From positions 15,661,087 to 15,725,086 of the forward strand of contig CM040447.1 in NCBI GenBank assembly GCA_022749755.1: a stretch of 64,000 bases of DNA. The letters run 5' to 3'. Source of the DNA: Azadirachta indica. Lineage: Eukaryota; Streptophyta; Magnoliopsida; Sapindales; Meliaceae. The position numbers and the translations under genes are program-made. The notes under the pieces were generated by a model. That model worked only from the letters and a program-made list of their open reading frames with translations. It ran no database searches and was not told the DNA's origin. Positions 11,895-22,040 of the stretch are shown piece after piece. Position 1 is the first letter of the stretch. The number at the start of each line of letters is the position of its first letter.

Positions 11895-12095
11895 TTCTTT
11901 TCCATATCCGTTCTAATCAATATCCATGATTTTATTTCCACGATTATTTCACCACAGTTATTTCTTCATGATTATTTCGTCACCGATTGTGTCCATAATT
12001 ATTTCGCCATGATCTTTCTTCATGGTTATGTCTATATAATTGTATCTCCACGGTTATGTACCAATAGCTACATCGCCTTTGCTATAATGGTTTGA
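11895..12095 (+). repeat. Degenerate 14-15 bp tandem array A
   Basis: About a dozen consecutive units resembling ATTATTTCACCATG or ATTTATCTCCACG follow each other without spacer. The constant part is T-A-T-T-T-C/T-n-C-C-A-C/T. Units differ from each other at several positions. A second array with the same core lies at 16206-16405. Confidence 0.65.
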
Positions 12096-12605
12096 TTGTT
12101 GACTTAGTATCTGAAAGTACCAGGGCCGCACCTAGGCAAGGAAAAAACTACCTCAGATTAATGGTGATTGCTGGGAGGAATTTTCAACCATAAAATTATA
12201 CTGTGCCAAGTCAGTTGATTAAGAGTAAAACCAAGCGTCAGGCATGCATTACTATGCACCAATTAGCTTGATGGAAGATCGACCTAGTCTATAATAATGA
12301 GAGGTGCGATGCGACATGGACACAACACCACGAGCTAAATCAAAGCCTTAAAGAGCACCTCATCACACAACAAGTTTCACAACAACAAATGTAATCCATA
12401 AAATGCAGAAGGTGGAGCTTGGCGTTAGCGTCGCTCCATAAATCATCTAGTTTAACAAACCACAAGTGCTAAATAAGTTCATAAGTTTCATCAAGTTTGC
12501 AAACATCAGCACTACAAAAAGGAAAAGAGAAATAAGCATAGAAGTCAACAAAAAGTTGTCCAGAAGCTGAGCAGGAACAGAGCAGAGATCGGGGCTAAAG
12601 CACGA

Positions 12606-12932
12606 TCATATATTGGTGTCGGAGCCTCTTTCCTTCTTGTCATCTCCAAAGGCCTCAGTAGCGGGCTCAGAATCAGCAAGGAGATTGTCCAAGTTTAGCT
12701 TGCACACCGTAACCGATGTTAAAGAGGGTTTAATTAGGACCGAGGCTTCAGGTTTTCGAAATTTGGCTATGACCATGTCTTGGTAGAACTCGAAATCCAT
12801 GAATTCCAAGCTCAAAGAAAGATGTGCCATGTGAACTTCATATTCCGCCAGTTGGTAGCCATAGTTGTAGCTTGTATGCAATTCGGCCTCAAATTGGGCT
12901 ACTCTTCCTTGGAGTATCTGACTCTGGCCCAC
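12606..12932 (-). pseudogene. Gypsy-associated coiled-coil-like ORF fragment
   Basis: An open stretch of about 109 residues with a helical N-terminal part (VAQFEAELHTSYNYGYQLAE) and a C-terminal LDNLLADSEPATE tail. A helical segment ending in a 'Y-x-x-G-Y/F' turn and an acidic tail is typical of the C-terminal half of plant 'putative gypsy type transposon' proteins, from memory of such proteins. It lies downstream, in the same orientation, of the domain at 13657-14120, so the pieces probably belong to one protein. Confidence 0.45.
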
Positions 12933-13062
12933 TTCCTTCTAGAGCTAGGCAAAAACTAAATCCACATTCTTTTCAGTACCTGTACCAATGACCCATAATG
13001 AAGAGACCGTGCAATGTAAAACAGAATAACCAAAGGCCATCCATCTAGAGGGACAGCTTGGA

Positions 13063-13605
13063 TCACAAGTTTACGACCTCATGTGGTCCTAGGCTGGCCA
13101 GTTCACCTATCACTTTGGCGCCGATCAAGTCATAAATGGATTGCATTATAGGCAGCAATGAAGCAGCGTTAGAGAGGTGGCCGTTCAAGACTCGGCTCAC
13201 CTCATCAAATACTTGAGGAGAGTTGGGGTTTTTCTCCTTCTTAACTTGCTTGAGTGACCTAGTTGGGAGATCTTTAGCCGTGCTTTCACCCAGTATAGAC
13301 CTGCTGGGGCTCTGTGTACCCAGAGCTGCATAGGCCCTAGGAGCTCTCATCATCGCACTCCGCATACGGTCAGTAAGCGCCGCGCTATGGTCAACCTTTG
13401 TAGTCCCTGATTTCTCACCATACCCAAAGGTAGAAGTGAAAGCTACAAAGGGATCAACTTCATTTGTAAGCAATACAAGAGTAACGAGAATTGAAAGGCC
13501 AAATTGTAAGATCGATGTGCTCTTACCTTTCTTTGTACCTGTAGAAGGGCCAGGACTCAGCCTTGTCCCATAAACTGTGTTGAGGGCTATAGGATCGTTC
13601 TCCAA
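13063..13605 (-). pseudogene. Linker ORF of gypsy-type transposon protein
   Basis: A 180-codon open stretch, basic and Ser/Thr-rich in the middle (SRSILGESTAKDLPTRSLKQ), with a short hydrophobic segment near its start that looks like a translated intron or frameshifted patch. It sits between the domain at 13657-14120 and the coiled-coil ORF at 12606-12932, in the same orientation. No catalytic domain is visible. It is probably the variable central part of the same transposon-derived protein. Confidence 0.4.
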
Positions 13606-13656
13606 ATACTTTAGGACTTCCTTTATATCACTGCCAGTAGTCAGGCGTTGCTCCCT

Positions 13657-14120
13657 TTACACTAAAGTGGTAAACACGAAGTAAGTGCCATGCAAGAAGA
13701 TTAAGAAGTGAGGAAGAACCAGAGAATCAAACTCACCATCAGCCTTGAACTCAATCGGAAGTTTATACTCTGTACACAGTTTGATACGGGATTGACCCCA
13801 CTTATCAGAAACCATGAACCAAACATTATCCCAGGCCTTGTCCGCGTGAGAACGTTGCATACGGGATGACGTGAGAAAACGTGCCCCATTTTTTAAAATA
13901 ATAATGGCTCAGTTTCACACAAATGCTAATGATGGTGAAACAAGCCCGTCAATCACGGAAATTGGGTCTACACCAACAGCCCCACTCCACATAGTGCATA
14001 AGTAGATTAAACTACTCTAGGACGGAGCATTAAACTGGATGGGAGCAAGGCTAATAGCATACAAGAGGTCGTGAAGCACGGTTAAATGGGCAACCTCAAG
14101 CTTAGCCCTAGATACCTCTG
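13657..14120 (-). pseudogene. 'Putative gypsy type transposon' domain (Transposase_28-like), broken
   Basis: Read on the minus strand, pieces in shifting frames give LSLRLPI, LHDLLYAISLAPIQFNAPS, YLCTMWSGAVGVDP and then DNVWFMVSDKW. This is the order and spacing of the plant Transposase_28/PF04195-type domain (a 'GLRLPxHPF...LxLxPxQLxPNaW' block followed by 'W...WFFV...W'). At least two frameshifts and several stops separate the blocks. These proteins are encoded by large non-autonomous plant retroelements; their function is not established. The assignment is from motif memory, not a search. Confidence 0.55.
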
Positions 14121-14353
14121 TGAAATAACAACCTGATCAAGGTCGGGCTCGCTAGGTTTGAAGTCTGGTCTCGGTAGAGAAAGTTTCAGGAAGGTGGGAA
14201 TGTTGAAGGCCTCCTATATGTCACGCGCCCAGCGGAAAGTCACGTGCGGCACCCTCGTAAGGTGGGGAAGTGAAGCCTCACAAGTCGGGACCCCAATATG
14301 AGACGGGGCGGCCACCAAAAGCTCTCGACTAGCGAGATGGCAGTAAGGGGCAG

Positions 14354-14551
14354 GTTAACAAGCAGCGCGAGCGGAAGCAGTGGACGTGCTACTTGTGCAG
14401 CGGGGATCATCACACGAAAGAGTGCCCGCAACGGAACCGCCTCAATGCCATGCTGAGTTCGTTTAAGTCAGATGAGGATGCTCGGGTTGGAGTGATGCGC
14501 ATCTGTCACACCCCAGCACACTCAGCCAACATGCGATTTCTCGTGCCGTGA
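14354..14551 (+). pseudogene. Ty3-gypsy gag zinc knuckle fragment
   Basis: The plus strand reads KQRERKQWTCYLC at 14360-14398, then a complete CX2CX3HX4C knuckle (CYLCSGDHHTKEC, 14387-14425), then CPQRNRLNAML and an acidic tail to a stop at 14549. This spacing variant and the following 'CPxRxxLNAM' are characteristic of plant Ty3-gypsy gag proteins, where the knuckle binds genomic RNA. It is in the opposite orientation to the surrounding minus-strand ORFs, so it belongs to a different element. Only this tail of gag is recognisable. Confidence 0.75.
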
Positions 14552-14599
14552 CATATAGCTACACTATGTCCTCTTCTGTCAGTGAAGTGGGCTGATGGT

Positions 14600-14968
14600 T
14601 CAAAAAGAAACATACAACCTTGGCTGGCAATGGAGGGATATCTCTCCCTCTTCATCACTTAATTCCTCACAGCTATCTTCATTGCCCAAAACCTTTTAGG
14701 GGACAGCATGAGCTTTTCCTTTTCTAGCTGTCCCCTTACTAGGTCCCTCTTTTGATGCTAAAAGCGGTGTCAGATGATTCTCCTTTAAGGTGGGGTTCCT
14801 TGATGGAATTGATTTGCGGCTTTGCAACCGCCAAAATGGCGCAGATGCTTTCTTCACGCTCTCTTCACTCTTCATGTTGATGGGATTGTTAGCATTCGGG
14901 GGAATGTCTTTCCTTTTTGGCGATCGAGGGACAAAACTTGACTAGGCAAATGCTTCTTTCTCAGACAT
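14600..14968 (-). pseudogene. N-terminal ORF relic starting MSEKEAFA
   Basis: From an ATG at 14968 the minus strand reads MSEKEAFA, a stop, then PRSPKRKDIPPN, MKSEESVKKAS, ENHLTPLLASKEGPSKGTA and an acidic EELSDEEGE stretch near 14660. Low-complexity, charged and interrupted by stops. It lies upstream of the gypsy-type domain at 13657-14120 in the same orientation and is probably the N-terminus of the same transposon protein. Confidence 0.4.
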
Positions 14969-15884
14969 GGCTGCAAAAGGAAGGAAAAGAGCAATAACAT
15001 GAGTTCAATGGAAACCGAACAGCGCGCAGCAGAGAAAGAAACCATAACATGCAGATTCACAAGCAATCAATGTTATAAGCACTCAAGGACAACACAAAGA
15101 TAGCCAATAAACATGGAAGAGAACAATGTGCCCAAATCATGTGTAAACCTGCGGCCTTGACAAACAAATCCAACCCAAAAGGGACAACGCTACAAATACT
15201 ACGATCCACAAAAAAACAAAACATAACTAGGATTGGGCCCAAAACAACCACATAGAACTAAATAATATAGGCACCACAGCTACAACAGCACAAGCACAGT
15301 ACAATGACTCCAAGATATGTCGAGGTTAAGAGCAGAAGGGCAAGAGACAACAGGCAAGAGTTTGCTAGAGTTCGGTTTATGAAATCAAGAGCACAACTAA
15401 AACTAATGCATAAGAAGATAACAGAAAAAAGAAAAGAAAAGAAGAGGCAGAACCTATAAACGTAGGCGCCAGCACCGGTACATCCTGTCAACGGTATAGG
15501 CCCACGTCGATCGCCGGCAAGGGCTAGGCGTACAACACGCCAGCACCATTCCACAACAATTAAAGATAGAGAACGTTATCTAGTCAGGTGATGTTGAGGC
15601 GGTAGTCGAAGTCAAATATGAGGATTTTACGATAGTTACACTCATGCCTACGGTTTATAGCGACGATGGCGAAAAGGAGGAGAGAAAACTACAGTTAACG
15701 AGAATTGAGAAGGCGATAAGTAGGAAGCTAATGAAAGGGCTGGGCGTAGTCTGGTTAGAGAAGGTACATGACAGATTGCATGATGCAAGGAACCGTTAGG
15801 AATTTTAGAGGTCAGTAAAAGTGGGATAGCGTGGGTCATAAATATAGATGGCTAGTCCCGAAGCTTTTGATTTTTTCCAAATAG

Positions 15885-15970
15885 GCCCACATATAAAAAG
15901 AAAAAGAGATAAAAGAAGGAGAAAAATGAAAAGAGAAAAAGGTAGATGGAAGTGAAAAAGAAAAAGGGTA
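15885..15970 (+). repeat. Polypurine stretch
   Basis: About 85 bases are almost pure A and G, such as AAAAAGAAAAAGAGATAAAA. Open frames on the complementary strand here (Phe/Ser/Leu-rich) are products of this composition, not genes. Confidence 0.75.
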
Positions 15971-16205
15971 ATGTGCCGCCAACAAAGGCACAGGCCTAGG
16001 GTTTTGGAAACTGATTTTTTCAAAATTTGAGTGGGCTCGCCGAGGAAACAAAGTGAAGTATTTGACTTTACATGTCCCAGGGGAAGCTAGCAAGTCAAAG
16101 ATAACCTTGCCCAATTTGCCTTTCATCTTTCTAAGACCAGGCCTAGAGTAGGGCCATATCTGGTCCAAACCCTAGCGTACTTTGACGCAGAGGAGACTAA
16201 ATAGA

Positions 16206-16405
16206 CAAATATTCACTAGAAGTATTCACACCGCCAAATGATTATCTCCATTTGATTTGTATCACCGTTGAATATATCTCTATTCAGTTATTCGCCATCT
16301 AATATATCTCCATGAATTTATCTCCATTCAATTTTTTGCCATTCGATTTATCTCCACGAGCCTTTCGCCATGAGTTTTTTGCCATTTATATCGCCATCCC
16401 CAAGG
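16206..16405 (+). repeat. Degenerate 14-15 bp tandem array B
   Basis: About twelve units of the type GAATTTATCTCCATTC or GAGTTTTTTGCCAT in direct succession, alternating 'ATCTCCA' and 'TTCGCCA' cores. It shares its core with array A at 11895-12095, although the flanks of the two arrays do not align. Confidence 0.7.
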
Positions 16406-16414
16406 TTACATGAA

Positions 16415-16439
16415 TATGACCACCTGAGAGAAAAGGAGT
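16415..16439 (+). other. Integrase-tail segment shared with 47119-47143
   Basis: These 25 bases (reading YDHLREKE) match 47119-47143 at 22 positions, and the three differences are all transitions. An H-L-R motif after a Trp or Tyr closes the integrase of Tat-type gypsy elements. The match ties this mosaic to the Tat-like pol remnants at 46-47 kb. Confidence 0.5.
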
Positions 16440-17399
16440 GCGACGTGAGCAGAGCTTTCAATGCCTTCGGCTCGTTGTTATTGGAAAAATATGACAGACA
16501 CGTAACAGAAGATAAGCCCACAATAGTCTCAATCGGCACACTAAGGGGGGCGATCCACCTTATGACCACTATAGTACTGGGCAAACTAAGAGCTGTGGTC
16601 GTATATATCTAAGTAAGACCTACCTTAAGCATGCTCCCTACTGTTTATTGCCAGAATATTCGCCAACAAGTGAACATTATCTTGTGTAGCCATATATTAT
16701 AGCACATATAACCAACGTAGCCATATACCGTGGCATGTACGAAATCGTAAGAAAAGTAACCATAATTCTCCATTATCTTTAGAAATGCCTAAACTTGCTC
16801 TAGGTAGCTCATTGTTGAACACTTGACCCTCATAAGTGAAGGAGTAAGGACACCCATGCTGTAAGATACGCCAAAAATATCTTATAAAAGATTATTAAAA
16901 AATAGCGAAAAACCATTGACCAAGGTAGCAAATAGCTCCTGACCAAGGCAGCAAGCAGGTTGCTTGCAAGATCTGCTGGCAATAGAATCCTGCCAAGCTT
17001 GCGATGGGTAGTGCAGAGTCTAGGTGGGGATCGCGCAGCAGCTAAGGCAAACAAGAGTGTGCCACTTGTCCACCAAGGGACAATGTATTTCCACAGCCAA
17101 CTCCAGATTGACACGTGGCCATTGGGCTTGGATAAGGTGAAACCCACCTATGTTAGCCTGCCACGTGTCATGTGGACATGGGACCACTTATGGCAGATAA
17201 TAGAAAGATACATGTAAAGGTAAAACCCAAGGTTAGGCATGTTATTCAATCAAATTCAAACATTTCTCTTTCATATAAAGTTATATTTTTCTAGGCTTTG
17301 ACAAGAGACAATTCATACACAAACATTCCTACCACAAGAGAACTTATCTTCCTCAAAAAGATTATCTCTTCTTTCATGACCCACATATACACCATTGAA

Positions 17400-18029
17400 A
17401 GCCAGCAGTAATGTACTGGAAATACAATGTAAAGAGCACTGTTCATCCATTTTTTATGCCTACTTCATTGACCTTTTGTGTTATGTTGGCCATTTCTTGC
17501 GATTTCTTTCTCCACCTTGGCATTCACCTTATTTTCTTGCTTTTAGAGGGAGACAAATAAGCCTTCACCTTTTATTTTCCAATTTTATGCTAACTTAAGC
17601 ATTGAAGAAGGGTCACCGAAGTAGCCATTCTTTCCTAAGCTCTGCTTTGTTTTGCAAGAAGTTTGCAATCCACCTCGACGATATTTTGGGTTTGAGATAG
17701 TTATGAGGCAAAGAGGCAGTGTATATTTTGCCATTTTCAAGGTCTCTTGAAGTTCCATATGCAAGCGGGGTGATATCTTGTGTTGGGGACAAGTCAGAGG
17801 TAGAAAGAGTTAAACAGAAAGGCCAAGCGAAAAGCAAAGTGCATACATTTTGCCATTCTCAAGGGATCTAAGTAGGTTAATCATTAGAATAGCTTTGGAC
17901 TACATTTCCTTTTAAAGCAAAGAAGAGGACTAGTTTCAAGCCATCTGACCATCTCAAGTGCACCCAGACATTTTCTTACATCTTTTTTTTTTACTTGAGG
18001 ACAAACAAATGTTTAAACTTAGGAGTATT
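17400..18029 (+). mobile_element. 3' internal end and polypurine tract of a plus-strand Athila-like element
   Basis: The motif ACTTGAGGACAAACAAATG at about 17992-18011, then the weak polypurine tract AAACTTAGGAGTATTT, then an LTR starting TGATAAGTC, is the conserved 3' arrangement of plant Athila and Tat elements. Upstream to 17400 no pol domain can be read. A repeated phrase at 17720-17870 (ATTTTGCCATTYTCAAG twice) suggests local duplication. Confidence 0.6.
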
Positions 18030-18452
18030 TGATAAGTCAGTATTTTACTCACTAATAATTGTCTTTGAGACTTAAATACATGTGGAAATCCTCAGGTTTT
18101 GATGTTATTTTTTGAATTTTAATGTTAAAGCATAGGAAGGTAGAAAACATTGGTCTGAGGTAAATTAAGGCATGAAAAACAGTAATGGGAGAAAAAGGGA
18201 GGAAAAACTGAAAGAATGGATAAGGAAACGATGTGAAGGACTAGCGGAAGACCACACCTAAGGCAGCAAGCATGGTGTATGCTCTCTATGCCAGCGGGTG
18301 ATGAGAATCGATTTGGAGTCACACGCCACCGCTTCACATGCACGCTACTGTAGCTAAGCTCCTTACGATCCCAGGTAATATCCTAAGATGATTTTCAAGC
18401 GTCGGATTGGATTTCAATGGCTAGATTTGACCATTCGTAGGTTTTCATAATT
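18030..18452 (+). repeat. Plus-strand gypsy LTR, first part (split by insertion)
   Basis: Starts TGATAAGTCAGT right after the PPT. The LTR breaks off at 18452, where a minus-strand Athila-like element begins, and its expected U5-type continuation is found at 27052-28021. The combined length would be about 1.4 kb. Confidence 0.65.
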
Positions 18453-19867
18453 TTTCTAAATTTTTAGATTGTAATATCTAAGTATAGGTTATCTCTAGTA
18501 ATAAAGATTCGAAAGTACGAGTGTCGGTCTACAAGAAATTAACTATATTAGGTCCATAAGTCTAAAGGTCCAAATATTGCAAGTCCAATTGTCCAGATAT
18601 TATGAATGTGAAATGAATTTGTAAATTGTTAAATTTAATTTCATTATTATTAAATATTAAGGCATTATGGAACCATTTCAATGATATGTATAGAAATTAT
18701 TTAAGCAAAAAAAAAAAAAAGAAAACTAATTGATAGTGAAAAGACTATAAGTTGCTTTACTCTTGATATATAAAAACCATCCAAGCATTTAATATACAAA
18801 TGCTATATTTTGTAAATGATTTTGGTCTGTTACAAATGTTGATGAAGTACAAAATAAAAGATCAAGGAACAAAATTATACAATCATCAAAAGGTCACCTT
18901 TAGCCCTAATTATGAGATTAGAAGTATATTATGTAAAGAAAATATGAAGAACACAAACATGAAAGTTTTGCTATTTTTTCAGAGAAAATAAACTACTCTC
19001 AAGGTCTCAGCGCTAAGGTTTATATAGGTAAGATGAAGTAGAATTCATATGTGTGAATACATGTGAGTTACAGGATTCATCATAGCACTATCTTCCATTT
19101 TAATACTCACTTTTGACTGTCATTGACATAAAATAAAGAAATGTTTCTTTTTCATGTTATGGCCCCATGAATAAGCTTTATAATGCTTTACAAATCATTC
19201 ATTTTGACCTGTATAGTGGGAGATATGGTTAAAATAATAATAGAAGCTCAAATTAAAGATTGACAGCCACTGTTAGAATGATGATTATTTTAGATGACAC
19301 AGATGCACAAATCAAAAAAAGTTGTGCCTAACATCAAATTTGTAGCCATCTTTCTCTTGGTTTTTTTGGTTAAAAAATTAACTCAATTAGTGTAGAATTG
19401 AGAAAGTAATGGTCAAAATACAAAAGGATGTTCATAGGTCCAAGATGCAAATAGTAGGTCCATACTTCAGTATATTGCTTGAAACTTTCAGTGAAGAAAT
19501 ATTCTAAATTTGGCAATGATCATTTGAAATAAAATCATTACATTAGAGGTGACTACAGAAATATATGATCATTATACTAATTATTGTTCAAGTGAGAAAT
19601 ATGTAGGTGGACCATTCTAATCTTTTTTTTAAATTGCAACTTGTTCTTCCTTGCACCTAGTATTTCAACATAAGTATTATATTCATGTCAACTTACAACA
19701 ATTATATAAATTTGCATTTAATTGAGCTTTAGATAATGAAAACATGCAAATTAAAGTTGTGGCAATGGAATTCTTAATTTATGCGCAAATAGGGACTTCA
19801 AATTAAATGCTAATGCAATACTGTCTTATAAAATATATGTGAATGATATATTTTTAGACACTTATCA
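18453..19867 (-). repeat. 3' LTR of the Athila-like element
   Basis: Collinear with 25502-27051. Shared landmarks are TGATATGTATAGAAATTATT, the AAAACCATCCAAGCATT segment, and the ACTTATCA end at 19860-19867. It is about 135 bp shorter than its partner through small deletions. Confidence 0.9.
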
Positions 19868-20893
19868 CACGCCCAACTAACATTTTGCTAGTCTAGAGAG
19901 TGTAGAATCAAAATGTTTAAGGTGGCTTCTCACAATTTTTTTTTTTGTACAACAAAACTAACAAAAATCATTTCTATATCAGCAACAATCATATGCTGAA
20001 GTTAGAATATCAAAGCTATATAAATCATATTATTGTTAGAGCACATGCTAATCCCTTAATCACAATTATGAATGACATTTTGAAAAGAAAATGTATCCCT
20101 ATAAAGTTAAGGACATTGTCACTCATTTAATATGGAATGGTCAGAATAAAACGATGATAGCTCAAGTTTCACACCCCGATTGAAAGAAAATATTGGCTTA
20201 AAACTTTGGATAAAGATAGATAATCTAAAATCAAAATGAATAATCAACCAAGTATTTCTTTTGTTTTTTATTTTTTTGATATCATATTCTTTAGCCCTTA
20301 TTACTAGTATCTATTTCAAACCACAATTTCTCAAAATCGAGAAGGACTTTTATTAGGACATAACCAAGGGTTGGGACAAGGTTAATAAAAAAAAGAAAAA
20401 AGGAGAGATATGGGTAAACAAAATCATATGTTTGAGAAAGTGGATATATTAACCATAATAAGATGGTGCATCATTAACTTCTTTTCTTTTTTGGAAGAAT
20501 AGCAATTGATACACGTTCATCATCTTTGTTTTGTTTTTAATGCAAATATCTTTGGAATATAAACTGTTCTAAAATATAAAATGATAGTAGATAACATAAA
20601 AATGGTGCTAAAACTTTACAGGTGGAGTTGGGTATGGTAAATAGGCTAAAAAATGAAAAGTCTTTTATTTATTGCTTTAAAAGGCTTGCTAAAGAATAAA
20701 AAAACTTTAAAATGTAGGCTTTAAAAGCTCAAACGAATCAAAGATTGCCTTCTATCATCACTTTAGGAAATACAATAGCTATCTATATCAATTAGTCCAA
20801 TGGACGTTCAAATATAGCAACACATTTTTTTTTCCTTTTTTTTTATCCGTAAAGCATTAGTTGAAAATTCAAATTTAGAGATCAATATAAATA

Positions 20894-21306
20894 TCAAAGG
20901 TTATGTTTTGCGTTATCTTCTAGATATATCTTGAGCGTGCAAATTAATGGACTAATTCCTTTTATATTAGTTATGGTCCATCCTAAGGCATTTTTATGCA
21001 ATCTTAGAATTTCTAACAACTTATCTTCTTGAAAATTATTGAGTTTGGAAGAAATTATCATGGGAAATGTTTCATTCACACCAAAATAAGCATATTTGAT
21101 ATCAGATGATAGAGGTTTCAAATCAAGGTTAAGTGGTTGAACACTTGATGCACAGGTGCAACATTACATTGTGTTAATTCTTCAAATTTTTGTTTCCAAC
21201 TATCCTCTTTTAGCACTTGCAAAGAATCTAACAAAGAATAAATATGTGAGACTTCAGAATTTTCATCAAATTTAAATTGAGTAGAGCTAGTCAAACAAAT
21301 TTCCAA
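20894..21306 (-). pseudogene. Athila-like pol fragment: start of reverse transcriptase
   Basis: Minus-strand pieces read LKPLSSDIKYAYFG, ETFPMIIS, HKNALGWTI and IKGISPLICTLKI. This is the conserved entry into Athila RT (normally 'LPxHLxYAYLG...ALGWTIxDIKGISPxxCxHxI'). The preceding stretch 21118-21306 is the usual variable linker between protease and RT. The frame ends at 20894, before the RT palm, so no catalytic aspartates are present. Confidence 0.85.
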
Positions 21307-21619
21307 AGAGTTAGAGAATGAAGATATAGGAAATTGATCATGAACAAGTTCTTCAATGAAGTCTACCTCGTGAGTTTCAATATCATGCCCAGGTTGTTTA
21401 CATTGTTAAAAACATTTAATTCCAATATCATGTTTCCAAACGAAAGTTTGAAAACACCATTTCTCCTATTAATTAATTCATTGATGTAGCAAGAAATGGA
21501 TGACCAAGAATGATATGAATTTGAGTGCTTGAGTTAAAGACAAGTTGTATGTTCAAAACAATAAAATCAATTAGAAAGTAATATTTATCTATTTGGACTA
21601 ATACATTCTCAACTATCCT

Positions 21620-21880
21620 TTATGGCATTTTCATAGAACGATTAGTAAGTTGAAGTGTTACTAAGCTAGGTTTAAGGTCACCTAAACCTAATTGCTCACA
21701 TGCTGAAGAAAGTAAAAAATTAACACTTGCACCAAAATCATGCAATGCACGTTCCATCCTAAAGTTTCTAATCACACAAGAAACTATTGCACAACTAGGA
21801 TCTTTATATTTTGGTGGGGTGATTTGTTGAATGATTGAACTAACATTCTCAATAAAAAAAAAAAACTTTCTTTTGCACAT
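21620..21880 (-). pseudogene. Athila-like aspartic protease domain
   Basis: The minus strand encodes PPKYKDPSCAIVSCVI, then MERALHDFGASVNFL, then EQLGLGDLKPSLVTLQL. This matches the Athila protease (PPKLKDPGSF... ALCDLGASINLMP). The catalytic Asp of D-F-G-A-S is intact. An A-rich run at the start encodes KKKF-type residues. The protease releases Gag and Pol proteins in active elements; here the polyprotein is broken on both sides. Confidence 0.85.
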
Positions 21881-22040
21881 TAAGCTTCTTTTTAATTGTG
21901 TACAAATCTTTCAAAAATTTAGCATAGCTAGGGACTTGTTTAATTGCATCTAACAAAGGTATGTTGATTTTAACTTGCTTAAAAAGTTTAAAAATTTTAG
22001 AATTCTGATCCGTTTTGGATTAGTTGAAGTCTTTGAAGGA

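Larger units (their letters stand above)
11330..17400. mobile_element. GC-richer mosaic of Ty3-gypsy-derived sequence
   Basis: Base composition rises abruptly compared with both sides. The block holds pieces of retroelement protein in both orientations: gag-like and 'putative gypsy type transposon' domains on the minus strand (12606-14120, 14600-14968), and a gag zinc knuckle and an integrase-tail motif on the plus strand (14387-14551, 16415-16439). Two arrays of degenerate 14-15 bp repeats and an LTR-like tail with TATA-type sequences (17040-17400) complete it. I read it as at least two decayed Tat-like or non-autonomous gypsy elements inserted into each other. Exact borders cannot be set by eye. 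Confidence 0.6.

Noticed and set aside
15805..16168. Several overlapping minus-strand frames rich in Phe, Ser and Leu
   Set aside because: They are translations of the polypurine stretch at 15885-15970.
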